Shown in pieces: positions 8,953 to 17,670 of a DNA stretch of 64,000 nt. The number at the start of each line of letters is the position of its first letter. Positions within the stretch are counted from its first letter, which is position 1. A program made the translations under genes and the position numbers. The stretch covers positions 5,890,001 through 5,954,000 of the forward strand of contig NZ_CP033966.1 in NCBI RefSeq assembly GCF_003854895.1, written 5' to 3'. The notes below the pieces were generated by a model that worked only from the letters and a program-made list of their open reading frames with translations, did not search any database and was not told the DNA's origin. This stretch comes from Pigmentiphaga sp. H8. GTDB taxonomy: Bacteria; Pseudomonadota; Gammaproteobacteria; Burkholderiales; Burkholderiaceae_B.

Positions 8953-10488
8953 CTAGCCCCGTGAGGCAAGCTCCGCGAAACGGCGCATGCCCAGCTTCAC
9001 GCCCAGTGCCTGTTCCTGGGCCCGTCGCAGGTAGGGGTCGAGGCGGGCGGCGCGCGCGGCGGCTTCGCGGGCATCGCGTTCCAGCGTGGGCAGAAGGCCG
9101 GCCAGCTCCCGCCGGACGGCTTCCAGGTCGATGGAAGCCAGGCGGCCGTTTTCCACCAGCATGCGTCCGTCGACCATGACGGCGGCCACGCCGCGTCCGC
9201 TTTCGCCGAAGACCACCTGGCGCGCCGCGTCGTTGAGCGGCAGGTACACCGGATCGCGCAGGTCCAGGAAGGTGATGTCGGCCTTGCGGCCTTCCGCCAG
9301 CCGGCCGATGTCGCGCTCCAGGCCCAGGGCCTGCGCGCCACCCAGCGTGGCGGCGCGCAGGGCGTCGGCGGCATGGGGCGGGCCTTCGTCGTGGCCGGTG
9401 ATGGCCGCCTGCAGCACGGCCAGCTTCATGGCCTGGAACATGTTCTGCGCGTCCGAGCACGAGCAGTTGTCGCAACCCAGCGCGACGCCCACGCCGTGGT
9501 CCAGGTAGCGGCGCAGCGGTGCGATGCCATTCTTGGTCTTCAGGTTGCTCATGGGGTTGAGCACCATGCGCGTGCCGGATTTCGCCAGCATGGCCATGTC
9601 GCGGCGGTCCAGCCAGACGCCGTGCGCCAGCGTCAGCTCGGGCCCCAGCAGGCCCAGCCGCGCCAGGTAGCGGATGGGCGAGCCGCCGTCCGCCTTGAAC
9701 AGTTCGCGCGCGGCCACCGCTTCCATGCGCGAGATGGCCACGTGCGAGAACATGCGCCGCCCATGCTCGCGGGCAAGATCGCGCAGGGCCGTCAGCAGCG
9801 CCGGGCCGCAGCGCTCGGGGCTGGACGGGCAGACGGCCCAGCTCAGCCGGTCGTCGTCCCGCGCGGGATGCGCGGCCAGGATGTCCGCCATCTCGGCCAC
9901 GGCGTCGCGCATGCCGGCCGGCGGCGGCGGACCGGCGGCCAGCGACGCGGCCTCGGCCGGCAGGACGTCCCGCAGGAAGGGCATGGTGTCCAGCGCGCCC
10001 ACGTCCGCCACCTGCATGCCCAGCACGACGCGCAGGCCGGCGTCCTCGTAGGCGCGCCGTACGACCTCGATCTGACGCCGGTCGAGCGGCCACAGGCTCA
10101 GCATGTCCTGCACCGTCGTGATGCCGCCCAGCAGGCATTCGGCCGCGCCCACCAGCGTGCGCAGGCGCAGCTCGTCGTCCGAGCGCGGCGGGAAGTAGCG
10201 CGGCAGCGCGCGGAAGGTCCAGCGCTCCAGCGACATCACGTCGAAGCATCCCTTGAGCAGGACGTCGTGCGAATGGTAGTGCGCGTTGACCAGGCCCGGC
10301 ACGGCCAGCCAGCGCGAGCCGTCGACGACGCGCGCCGTGGAAGGAAGCGGCATCGTGCCGTGCGGGACGATGCGCGCGATGCGCTTGCCCGCGATGGTCA
10401 GGTCCGCCTGGAACGGTTGGCCGGCCGTTTCCGGATCGACCAGGGTCACCCCGCGTATCACGGTGGCCGGGAGCGTCGTCTCAGGCAT
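8953..10488 (-). CDS. Amidohydrolase (ATZ/TRZ, chlorohydrolase/deaminase type)
   Basis: 511 residues of the metal-dependent COG0402 amidohydrolase group, which hydrolyses amino, chloro or amide groups on heterocycles (guanine deaminase, atrazine chlorohydrolase and relatives). The metal site is visible as NAHYHSHD (HxH), a later histidine in TLAHGVWLDRRD, and the aspartate in LGCDNCSCSDAQNMF. The N- and C-terminal segments form the small beta-sandwich domain (GVTLVDPETAG; KADITFLDLRDPVYLP). It overlaps the carboxylesterase gene by eight bases, so translation is coupled. The GGGGAG just upstream supports the start at 10488. The natural substrate is unknown; cyclic ureides and N-heterocycles are candidates. 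Confidence 0.88.
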   Translation of the reverse strand: MPETTLPATVIRGVTLVDPETAGQPFQADLTIAGKRIARIVPHGTMPLPSTARVVDGSRWLAVPGLVNAHYHSHDVLLKGCFDVMSLERWTFRALPRYFPPRSDDELRLRTLVGAAECLLGGITTVQDMLSLWPLDRRQIEVVRRAYEDAGLRVVLGMQVADVGALDTMPFLRDVLPAEAASLAAGPPPPAGMRDAVAEMADILAAHPARDDDRLSWAVCPSSPERCGPALLTALRDLAREHGRRMFSHVAISRMEAVAARELFKADGGSPIRYLARLGLLGPELTLAHGVWLDRRDMAMLAKSGTRMVLNPMSNLKTKNGIAPLRRYLDHGVGVALGCDNCSCSDAQNMFQAMKLAVLQAAITGHDEGPPHAADALRAATLGGAQALGLERDIGRLAEGRKADITFLDLRDPVYLPLNDAARQVVFGESGRGVAAVMVDGRMLVENGRLASIDLEAVRRELAGLLPTLERDAREAAARAARLDPYLRRAQEQALGVKLGMRRFAELASRG

Positions 10489-11959
10489 GCGCGCTCCCCA
10501 CGCGCGGCGCGTCGTCCAGGTGCATGGCCAGCCGCGTGTCCCGTGCATAGCGCGGCCACGCGGGCAGCGATGGTGCCGCCGGCACGCCGTCGCGCGCGAA
10601 GGCCAGCCAGGCCGCGCGCATCGTGGCCGACAGGCGGTCGATCGCCTGTGGGTCGGCCGCTTCCAGCATGGGCGAGCCGTTCCAGGCGCGCGCGGTGCCC
10701 ATGAGGAAGGGCAGTTCCAGGCAATGGCAACTGCCGAAGCCGGAGGCGGGTGCCTGCCAGTCGAAGCGGTAGAAATACACGTCGGCGCCCGCCGCCGAGG
10801 CGCGGTCCGCAAACTGGATCGTCGGCGCATCGAAGACGTGATCCGAGATCCAGTCGCTGAACAGGTCGGCCGCGTGGATGTCGGGGCGGGCTTCACGGCG
10901 GCGGGCGTAGTCGCCAGCCGCCGCGTCGCCGTACAGCGCGCGCAGCCGCGCCTGCGCGCCGTCGTGGTCCAGGCCGGCCATGCGCGGGTCCCGCGCGAAG
11001 AAGGCCTGGCATTCACGGGCCGTGACGCCCACCAGGATCTGCACGCCGGCCATGGCGTCGGCTGCCAGCGTGTCGAAGCGGAAGTCCGCCGGCAGGCCGG
11101 GCGGATCGGCCAGCAGATGGAAGGGCGGCGCCGTTTCTCCCAGTTGCGCGGTCTCGCGCGCGACGGCGCCCTGCGCGGCCAGGATGGTGGCCACGGAAAG
11201 GTCCCGCGCGCGGCCCGGCGCATCCGCCAGGCCCAGGTGGTGGAGGAAGCGTTCACCCATCTCGCCCGCGCGCGCCGTGTCCAGCGTCCCGATGCCGTAG
11301 GCGCCGCTTTGCAGGACGGCCCGGCGTATGCCCGGCCCGGCATGGCCGCCCGCGAACAGCGCGGCAATCGCGTTGGCGCCGGCCGACTGGCCCATCAGCG
11401 TGATGGCGTTCGGATCGCCGCCGAAATCGTGCGCGTGTTCGCGCACGAAGCGGATGGCCTGGGCCTGGTCCAGCAGGCCCAGGTTGCCGGGCGAGAGTCC
11501 GTTCGCGTACAGGTAGCCCAGCGCCCCCAGCCGGTAGTTCACGCCCACGACCACGGCGTCGCCCTCGCGCGCCAGCCGGCAGCCGTCGTACCAGTCCAGC
11601 CCGCCGCCGCCGCTGGAGAATCCGCCGCCGTGCAGCCAGATGATCACGGGCCGGTGGCCGCCGTCCAGGCCCGGCGTGGCGATCGTCAGTTGCAGGCAGT
11701 CCTCGCTCTGCTCGCGCGAGAAGTCGCCCATCACCGCCGCCAGCCGCGAGGCCGCCTGCGGCGCGATGGGCATGGCGCCGGTCGCGTCGCGCGTACCCGT
11801 CCACGGCCGTGGCGGCTCGGGCGGGGCGAAGCGCAAGGACTCCAAGGGTGGACGGGCATAGGGCACGCCCGAGAACCACAGCACGCCGTCCCGGCGCGCG
11901 CCACGCAATCGCCCCTCCGCCAGGCCGACTTCCACGAACCCGCTTGCATCACCGCCCAT
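10481..11959 (-). CDS. Carboxylesterase/lipase family protein (type B)
   Basis: 492 residues, an alpha/beta hydrolase of the type B carboxylesterase family. Visible motifs are the N-terminal LWFSGVPYARPP, the EDCLQL block, the oxyanion hole HGGGFSSGGG, and the nucleophile elbow LMGQSAGANAIA (Ser in GxSxG). It presumably hydrolyses an ester or carbamate. It has no signal peptide, so it should be cytoplasmic. It is the first gene of the minus-strand esterase-amidohydrolase pair, and its 5' region (11960-12154) is shared with the divergent VOC gene and holds two inverted repeats. The substrate cannot be assigned. Confidence 0.88.
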   Translation of the reverse strand: MGGDASGFVEVGLAEGRLRGARRDGVLWFSGVPYARPPLESLRFAPPEPPRPWTGTRDATGAMPIAPQAASRLAAVMGDFSREQSEDCLQLTIATPGLDGGHRPVIIWLHGGGFSSGGGGLDWYDGCRLAREGDAVVVGVNYRLGALGYLYANGLSPGNLGLLDQAQAIRFVREHAHDFGGDPNAITLMGQSAGANAIAALFAGGHAGPGIRRAVLQSGAYGIGTLDTARAGEMGERFLHHLGLADAPGRARDLSVATILAAQGAVARETAQLGETAPPFHLLADPPGLPADFRFDTLAADAMAGVQILVGVTARECQAFFARDPRMAGLDHDGAQARLRALYGDAAAGDYARRREARPDIHAADLFSDWISDHVFDAPTIQFADRASAAGADVYFYRFDWQAPASGFGSCHCLELPFLMGTARAWNGSPMLEAADPQAIDRLSATMRAAWLAFARDGVPAAPSLPAWPRYARDTRLAMHLDDAPRVGSAHA

Positions 11960-12020
11960 GTCGAACTCCGTTGCTTGCCCGCAGCGAGTATGGCGTCCAC
12001 CGCCGCCGCGCTCTTGTCGT

Positions 12021-12091
12021 GGAGTGCAGTACCGCATGCGCAGGAATGTCCTGCGCCGCATTGCGCTGGGTGACAAGCGGCGTTGCACTCC
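12021..12091. promoter_or_regulatory. Nested inverted repeats in the divergent esterase/VOC region
   Basis: An outer pair, GGAGTGCA (12021-12028) and TGCACTCC (12084-12091), encloses a tight palindrome GCGCAGGA-ATG-TCCTGCGC (12038-12056) with perfect 8-base arms. Symmetry of this kind between two divergent operons usually marks operators. Which regulator binds is unknown; none is adjacent. Confidence 0.45.
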
Positions 12092-12154
12092 GGCGCAAGA
12101 CCGTGGCGGCGGCGCGGTGCCAGTATGGATGCCATCGAAACAGAGGAGGTTCCA

Positions 12155-13027
12155 ATGAGCGGAGACATCGATTCGGTCAATCACCTGGGCATCGCCGTGC
12201 GCGACATGGACCAGGCTTGCGCCCTGTACGAGCGCCTGGGTTTCACCCTGAGCCCGCTCTCCGTGCATTCCGGTTCCAAGGCGCCGGGCGAGGCGCCCGT
12301 TCCCATGGCGACCGGCAACCGCTGCGCGATCTTCCCGAAGAACTACATCGAGGTGCTGGGCATCGTGAACCCCGGCGCCATGGACTGGGGATGGGAGCGG
12401 TTCGTGGACAAGTTCCAGGGCGCCCACATCATCTGCTTCGGCTGCACCGATGCCGAGACCGTGCATCGGCGCCTGGAGGACAGCAAGGTCGCCAATTCGG
12501 GCGTGATCACCTTGCAGCGCGACATCGGTACCGAGGACGGCATGCGCACGGCGCGCTTCGACTGCGTGCATTTCGACAGCGCCGCCACGCCCGAGGGACT
12601 GATCCAGGCCGCCCGCCACCGCAATCCCGAATACGTCCACCAGCCCCGCTACCTGGGCCACGCCAACGGCGCGACCTCGCTGGCCGAGATCCTGCTGGTG
12701 TCCGAGAACCCCGAGCAGACCGCCGCGCGCTACGCGGTGCTGAGCGGCCAGCCCAGCGTCCGGCAGGACGACGGTTCGTTCCTGATCCGGCTGCCGGTGG
12801 TGACGGCCCTGCGCTTCATGGGGCCCGAGCAGGCCGGCGTCGAATTGCCAGGCACGCTGATGGCGCCGGCCCCGGCCATCGTGGCCGCGACCTTCGGCGT
12901 GCGCGACCTGGCCGCGGCGCGGGCATGGGTGGCGCAGGCGGGCTTTCCCGTCGTGGACGGCCCGGGCCGCTTCATGGTGCCGGCCGAGAACGCCCTGGGC
13001 GTGGCCCACCTGTTCCGCCAGGAGTGA
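12155..13027 (+). CDS. VOC (glyoxalase-like) family protein
   Basis: 290 residues. The N-terminal vicinal-oxygen-chelate module reads NHLGIAVRDMDQACALYERL, and a second module follows from about residue 170, giving the Glyoxalase_3-like arrangement. Such proteins bind a divalent metal and act on small oxygenated substrates (isomerases, lyases, extradiol dioxygenases); no specific reaction can be named. The start at 12155 has AGAGGAGG six to nine bases upstream and is preferred to an in-frame ATG at 12125. It is followed 97 bases later by the aconitase-like gene on the same strand, so the two may form one unit divergent from the esterase operon. Confidence 0.83.
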   Translation: MSGDIDSVNHLGIAVRDMDQACALYERLGFTLSPLSVHSGSKAPGEAPVPMATGNRCAIFPKNYIEVLGIVNPGAMDWGWERFVDKFQGAHIICFGCTDAETVHRRLEDSKVANSGVITLQRDIGTEDGMRTARFDCVHFDSAATPEGLIQAARHRNPEYVHQPRYLGHANGATSLAEILLVSENPEQTAARYAVLSGQPSVRQDDGSFLIRLPVVTALRFMGPEQAGVELPGTLMAPAPAIVAATFGVRDLAAARAWVAQAGFPVVDGPGRFMVPAENALGVAHLFRQE

Positions 13028-13124
13028 CGCCGGCCAGCGATCTCGGAGCGAGATGGCTGGAGTGCCGAAACGAGGCTTTATGCATGGACGGCCCCTCCCC
13101 TACAGTTCGGGAAAGGAGTCGTTC

Positions 13125-15053
13125 ATGCAAGACAGCATCCGTTTCGAGGGCCGCGTGCTTTACCTGTCGCGCGATCCGTCCTGTATCCGCCGCCAGCTGG
13201 CCGGCGAATCCGTCTCGCTCGCCCAGGCCGGACCGCTGCGCGACGACGTCTCGACCGACGAGATCACGCCGGTCACGACCATGCTGGTCTACGACGAGCG
13301 CCTGGGCCGCTACCCCTACGTCGGGCTGAAGGCCGGCGACGAACTGCCCATAGGCGAGGACGCCGTGCGCCAGGGCGGCTTCGGCATCACGGTGGCGGGC
13401 AAGCGCTACGGCAAGGGTTCGTCGCGCGAGCACAGCCCGCTGGCCGAGCTGTCGGCCGGCATACGGCTGATCGTGGCCGAGAGCTTCGAGCGCATCTACC
13501 AGCAGAACTGCGACAACATCGGCATTCTGACCACGACCGACTTCGACGTGCTGCGCCGGATCGAGGCCGGCGAAGCCATTCCCATCGAGCGGTTCCTGAA
13601 CGGCCGCGACGCGCTGACCCAGGCGATCATCCGCAGCGGCGGGCTGATGGCCTACAGCCGGCGGGCGCTGCGCGCCGACACGGGGTCCACGCCGCGCGCC
13701 GCGGGCAAGGGGCTGACGCTGGTCGAGAAGATCATCCACCGGCACCTGCATCCCGACACCGTCGAGGCGGGACGCGGCAGCGGTGTGTTCATCCGCGCCG
13801 ACTGGCGCTTCAGCCACGACTACTTCACCGGCATGAGCGCGCACCTGATGCACCTGGCCTACGGCAAGCCGGCGCCGCTGCGCGATCCGGACCGCATCGT
13901 GGCCTTCCACGACCACCTGGTCCTGGCGCCGCAGAGCGTGCCGCACGTCAAGGGCGGCCTCCTGCCGCGCGTGGCGACCCTGGTGCAGGGACACCATGAT
14001 TTCATCGACGACTATCCGGTGCGCCACTACGGCCAGTTGCCCGACGGCAGCGGCTCCGAAGGCATCTGCCATGCGCTGATGGCCGAGCGCCACGCGCTGC
14101 CGGGCGAGGTCGTGGCCGGCACCGATTCGCACACGCCGCATGCCGGCGCGCTGGGCTGCCTGGCGTTCGGCGTGGGCTCGACCGACATGGCCAACAGCTG
14201 GGCGACCGGTTACGTGCGCTGCAAGGTGCCGGAAACGTTGCGCGTGGAGATCTCGGGCACGCTGGCGCCCGGCGTCACGGCCAAGGACATCGTGCTGGTG
14301 CTGCTGCGGTCCGAGGCGGTGCGCAACGGCGAAGCCATCGGCGCGGTGTTCGAATACGGCGGCGAGGCGGTGCGCGCCATGTCGGTGGACGAGCGCGCCA
14401 CGCTGACCAACATGGTGGCCGAGCTGGGCGGATTCACCGGCATCGTCGAGCCGGACGAACGCACCGTCGCTTTCCTGAAGGAACGCCGCGGCGTCGACTT
14501 CGCGCTGGAGGACTGGATGGCCAGCGACGCGGATGCCGCCTACCGCCGCGTGATCCATATCGACGGCGCGAGCGTGCAGCCCATGGCGGCCCGCCCGGGC
14601 GATCCGGGCAACGGCGTGGCCATTGCCGAGCTGGACGGCGACGTTGCGGTCGACATCGCCTACGGCGGTTCCTGTACCGGCGGCAAGCGGGCCGATTTCG
14701 ACGCCTACCACGAGGTCTTGAAATGGGGCCTGGACCAGGGCTTGCGCATCGCGCCGCACACCCGTTTCTACCTGCAGTTCGGCACGATGGAGGTCAAGCG
14801 CTATTGCGAGCAGCGCGGCTACCTGGACGTTTTCGAGCGTGCCGGCGTGGAGCTGGTAATGCCGGGCTGCGGTTCGTGCGCCAACTGCGGGCCGGGCCAG
14901 TCGACCTCGGCCTCGCAGGTCACCATCAGCGCGATCAACCGCAATTTCCCGGGCCGCTCGGGACCCGGGAGCGTATGGCTGGCCAGCCCGTATTCGGTGG
15001 CCGCCAGCGCGCTGGCGGGCCGGATCGTGGACTACGGCCAGCTGCGGGGATAG
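13125..15053 (+). CDS. Single-chain aconitase-superfamily hydro-lyase with swivel domain first
   Basis: 642 residues. The first 170 or so match the LeuD/aconitase swivel domain (DDVSTDEITPVTTM; the substrate-binding GKGSSREHSP with Ser-Arg near residues 99-101). The remainder matches the LeuC-type catalytic domains (VAGTDSHTPHAGALGCLAFG). The [4Fe-4S] ligands are visible as Cys517 in GGSCTGG and Cys582/Cys585 in PGCGSCANC, with an extra Cys588. The order is the reverse of aconitase A and of fused LeuCD, and resembles AcnB without its HEAT-like domain. The start has AAGGAG seven bases upstream. It should be a stereospecific hydratase/isomerase of a hydroxy di- or tricarboxylate; which one is unknown. 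Confidence 0.85.
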   Translation: MQDSIRFEGRVLYLSRDPSCIRRQLAGESVSLAQAGPLRDDVSTDEITPVTTMLVYDERLGRYPYVGLKAGDELPIGEDAVRQGGFGITVAGKRYGKGSSREHSPLAELSAGIRLIVAESFERIYQQNCDNIGILTTTDFDVLRRIEAGEAIPIERFLNGRDALTQAIIRSGGLMAYSRRALRADTGSTPRAAGKGLTLVEKIIHRHLHPDTVEAGRGSGVFIRADWRFSHDYFTGMSAHLMHLAYGKPAPLRDPDRIVAFHDHLVLAPQSVPHVKGGLLPRVATLVQGHHDFIDDYPVRHYGQLPDGSGSEGICHALMAERHALPGEVVAGTDSHTPHAGALGCLAFGVGSTDMANSWATGYVRCKVPETLRVEISGTLAPGVTAKDIVLVLLRSEAVRNGEAIGAVFEYGGEAVRAMSVDERATLTNMVAELGGFTGIVEPDERTVAFLKERRGVDFALEDWMASDADAAYRRVIHIDGASVQPMAARPGDPGNGVAIAELDGDVAVDIAYGGSCTGGKRADFDAYHEVLKWGLDQGLRIAPHTRFYLQFGTMEVKRYCEQRGYLDVFERAGVELVMPGCGSCANCGPGQSTSASQVTISAINRNFPGRSGPGSVWLASPYSVAASALAGRIVDYGQLRG

Positions 15054-15063
15054 GCGCGGGGCG

Positions 15064-15357
15064 CTATTTCTTCATGCCATCGCCCATGCCGTCCTTCGAC
15101 ATGGTGTCCTTCTTCATGCCGTCCTTCTTCATGCCATCGTGCTTCATCCTGTCGCCGGCCATGGCATCCCTTTTCATGCCGTCTTTCTTCATGTCGTCCT
15201 TCTTCATCGCGTCCTTGGCGGGCGCGGTTTTGGACATGGCGTCCTTGCCCATGCCGTCCTTGGCCATGTTGTCCTTGCCCATGTTATCGGCGGCGTGAGC
15301 CGTGACGGCGGCCAGGGCCATGCCCAGGGAAAGAACGAGAGGGGTCAGTTTCTTCAT
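15064..15357 (-). CDS. Methionine-rich pentapeptide MXKDX repeat protein, secreted
   Basis: 97 residues. A signal peptide (MKKLTPLVLSLGMALAAVTA, cleavage likely after His21-Ala22) leads to a mature part of about 75 residues built almost wholly of a five-residue repeat of the form Met-x-Lys-Asp-x. The spacing is regular from Met26 to Met91, with one ten-residue step, and the mature part has 14 methionines, many lysines and aspartates and no cysteine. This matches the known penta-MxKDx repeat family. In Azospira a similar Met-rich peptide (MrpX) is oxidised by hypochlorite and recycled by a YedY-type reductase. A YedY-like gene lies immediately upstream here on the same strand, so the same sacrificial-scavenger role is inferred. 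Confidence 0.87.
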   Translation of the reverse strand: MKKLTPLVLSLGMALAAVTAHAADNMGKDNMAKDGMGKDAMSKTAPAKDAMKKDDMKKDGMKRDAMAGDRMKHDGMKKDGMKKDTMSKDGMGDGMKK

Positions 15358-15422
15358 GCGTCGCTCCTTGAAGCGTGGGTCGAAAGAGGGCGTGGGGAAT
15401 CCGCGCCGTATGGAACCTCGGC

Positions 15423-16208
<786 letters not shown>

Positions 16209-16217
16209 GGCGGCCTC

Positions 16218-16802
16218 CTACCTGCCCCGGATCATGGCACGCAGGGTGCGAGGCACCAGTGCCACCATGACCAGGTGTACGGCCACGAATCCCACCAGGG
16301 CGGCCATCGCGGCGAAATGCACGCGGCGCGCCGCCTCGTAGCCGCCCATCAGCTCGCGCAGCAGGCCGAACTGCACCGATTTCCACAGCACCAGTCCCGA
16401 CACGACCAGCAGCGCGACGTCCAGCATGACGAACAGGTAGGCCAGGCGCTGGACCTGGTTGTACCGGCGCGGGTCGTCATGGGCCAGGCGGCCGCGCAGC
16501 GCCGCCGCGATATCGCGCAGCACGCCGCGCGGCGAAAGCGGCAGGAAGCGGCGGGCCAGCCGGCCGGTCGCGACGTTTAGCGCGAGATAGGCCAGGCCGT
16601 TGACCGCCAGCAGCCACATGGCGGCGAAATGCCATTGCAGCGCGCCGGCCAGCCATCCGCCCAGGGTGATCGCCTGGGGGAACGCGAAGTCGAACAGCGG
16701 CGAAGCGTTGTAGATGCGCCATCCGCTCGCCACCATGGCGAGCACGGCCACCGCGTTCAGGGCGTGGGCGATGCGCACCCAGGCGGGATGAATGGGGGAC
16801 AT
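16218..16802 (-). CDS. Cytochrome b561-type membrane protein, electron donor to the YedY-like enzyme
   Basis: 194 residues with about four transmembrane helices. Candidate haem-ligating histidines occur in HPAWVRIAHALN near the N-terminus, in LQWHFAAMW, and in the last two helices (RVHFAAMAAL; FVAVHLVMVAL). The pattern fits the Ni/Fe-hydrogenase-type b cytochrome family that partners YedY-like molybdoenzymes. It is not the classical MsrQ/YedZ. GGAG eight bases upstream supports the ATG at 16800-16802; longer in-frame starts lack a site. It heads the minus-strand cytochrome, oxidoreductase, MXKDX series and is divergent from the two-component genes across 139 bases. Confidence 0.86.
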   Translation of the reverse strand: MSPIHPAWVRIAHALNAVAVLAMVASGWRIYNASPLFDFAFPQAITLGGWLAGALQWHFAAMWLLAVNGLAYLALNVATGRLARRFLPLSPRGVLRDIAAALRGRLAHDDPRRYNQVQRLAYLFVMLDVALLVVSGLVLWKSVQFGLLRELMGGYEAARRVHFAAMAALVGFVAVHLVMVALVPRTLRAMIRGR

Positions 16803-16941
16803 GCGGGCTCTCCGTTCAGGGTTTGCCGCATTGTTGGCCCCCCGCCATACCGGAGTCCTCACGCAAACTTAAAATAAATGTGATGAATTCCCGCGCCGGG
16901 ATTGGCGAGAATGGCGTCTACGGTTTTTCACAGGCAGGTTC

Positions 16942-17670
16942 ATGGAACGAGTCAAGCGCGTCCTGATCGTCGAGGATGATGCCCATATCGCCGAATTGTT
17001 GCGCATGCACCTGCGCGACGAGGGCTATGCCGTCGAGCACGCGGCCGACGGCGAGCAGGGCATGCGCATGCTGGAGGGCGGGGCCTGGGACGCCCTGGTC
17101 CTGGACCTGATGCTGCCCGGCGTGGACGGACTGGAAATCTGCCGCCGGGCCCGGGCCATGGCGCGCTACACCCCCATCATCATCACCAGCGCGCGTTCCA
17201 GCGAAGTCCACCGCATCGTCGGGCTGGAGCTGGGCGCCGACGACTACCTCGCCAAGCCCTTCTCCATGCTGGAGCTGGTGGCGCGCGTCAAGGCGCTGCT
17301 GCGCCGCGTGGATGCCCTGGCGCGCCACGCGCGCATCGAAGCCGGGCTGCTGTCGCTGCATGGCCTGGACCTGGATCCGCTGGCCCGCACGGCCCTGCTG
17401 AATGGCCGGGCCATCGACCTGACGCCGCGCGAATTCGACCTGCTGGCCTTCTTCGTGCGGCATCCCGACAAGGTGTACTCGCGCATGGACCTGTTGAACG
17501 AGGTGTGGGGCTACCAGCATGACGGCTACGAGCATACGGTCAACACGCACATCAACCGCCTGCGCACGAAGGTCGAGGACGACCCGTCCCAGCCGCGTCG
17601 CATCCTGACGGTGTGGGGCCGCGGCTACAAGTTCGCCTCGGGCGCGCGGGACGAGGCCGCCGCGCCATGA
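16942..17670 (+). CDS. OmpR-family two-component response regulator
   Basis: 242 residues. The receiver domain (residues 5-118) has the acidic pair Glu11-Asp12-Asp13, the phosphoacceptor Asp55 in LVLDLMLPG, and the conserved Lys in LAKPFSM. The C-terminal winged helix runs from about 145 (LTPREFDLLAFFVRHPDKVY ... VWGRGYKF). It overlaps the sensor kinase gene by four bases (ATGA). It is divergent from the cytochrome/YedY-like/MXKDX genes, which are the obvious targets. In E. coli a two-component pair (YedWV/HprRS) likewise lies beside and controls msrPQ; the functional parallel here is inference. Confidence 0.93.
   Translation: MERVKRVLIVEDDAHIAELLRMHLRDEGYAVEHAADGEQGMRMLEGGAWDALVLDLMLPGVDGLEICRRARAMARYTPIIITSARSSEVHRIVGLELGADDYLAKPFSMLELVARVKALLRRVDALARHARIEAGLLSLHGLDLDPLARTALLNGRAIDLTPREFDLLAFFVRHPDKVYSRMDLLNEVWGYQHDGYEHTVNTHINRLRTKVEDDPSQPRRILTVWGRGYKFASGARDEAAAP

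Noticed and set aside
12972..14759. Minus-strand open frame of about 595 codons
   Set aside because: Antisense to the aconitase-like gene; composition typical of a shadow frame.
13125..15053. Possibility that the swivel-first aconitase is two genes or an assembly fusion
   Set aside because: The frame is continuous, a single good Shine-Dalgarno precedes it, and no internal start with a site is seen at the domain border.
14723..15298. Plus-strand frame with repeated MPSF-like units
   Set aside because: This is the complement of the MXKDX repeat gene; the minus-strand reading has a signal peptide, start and known family.
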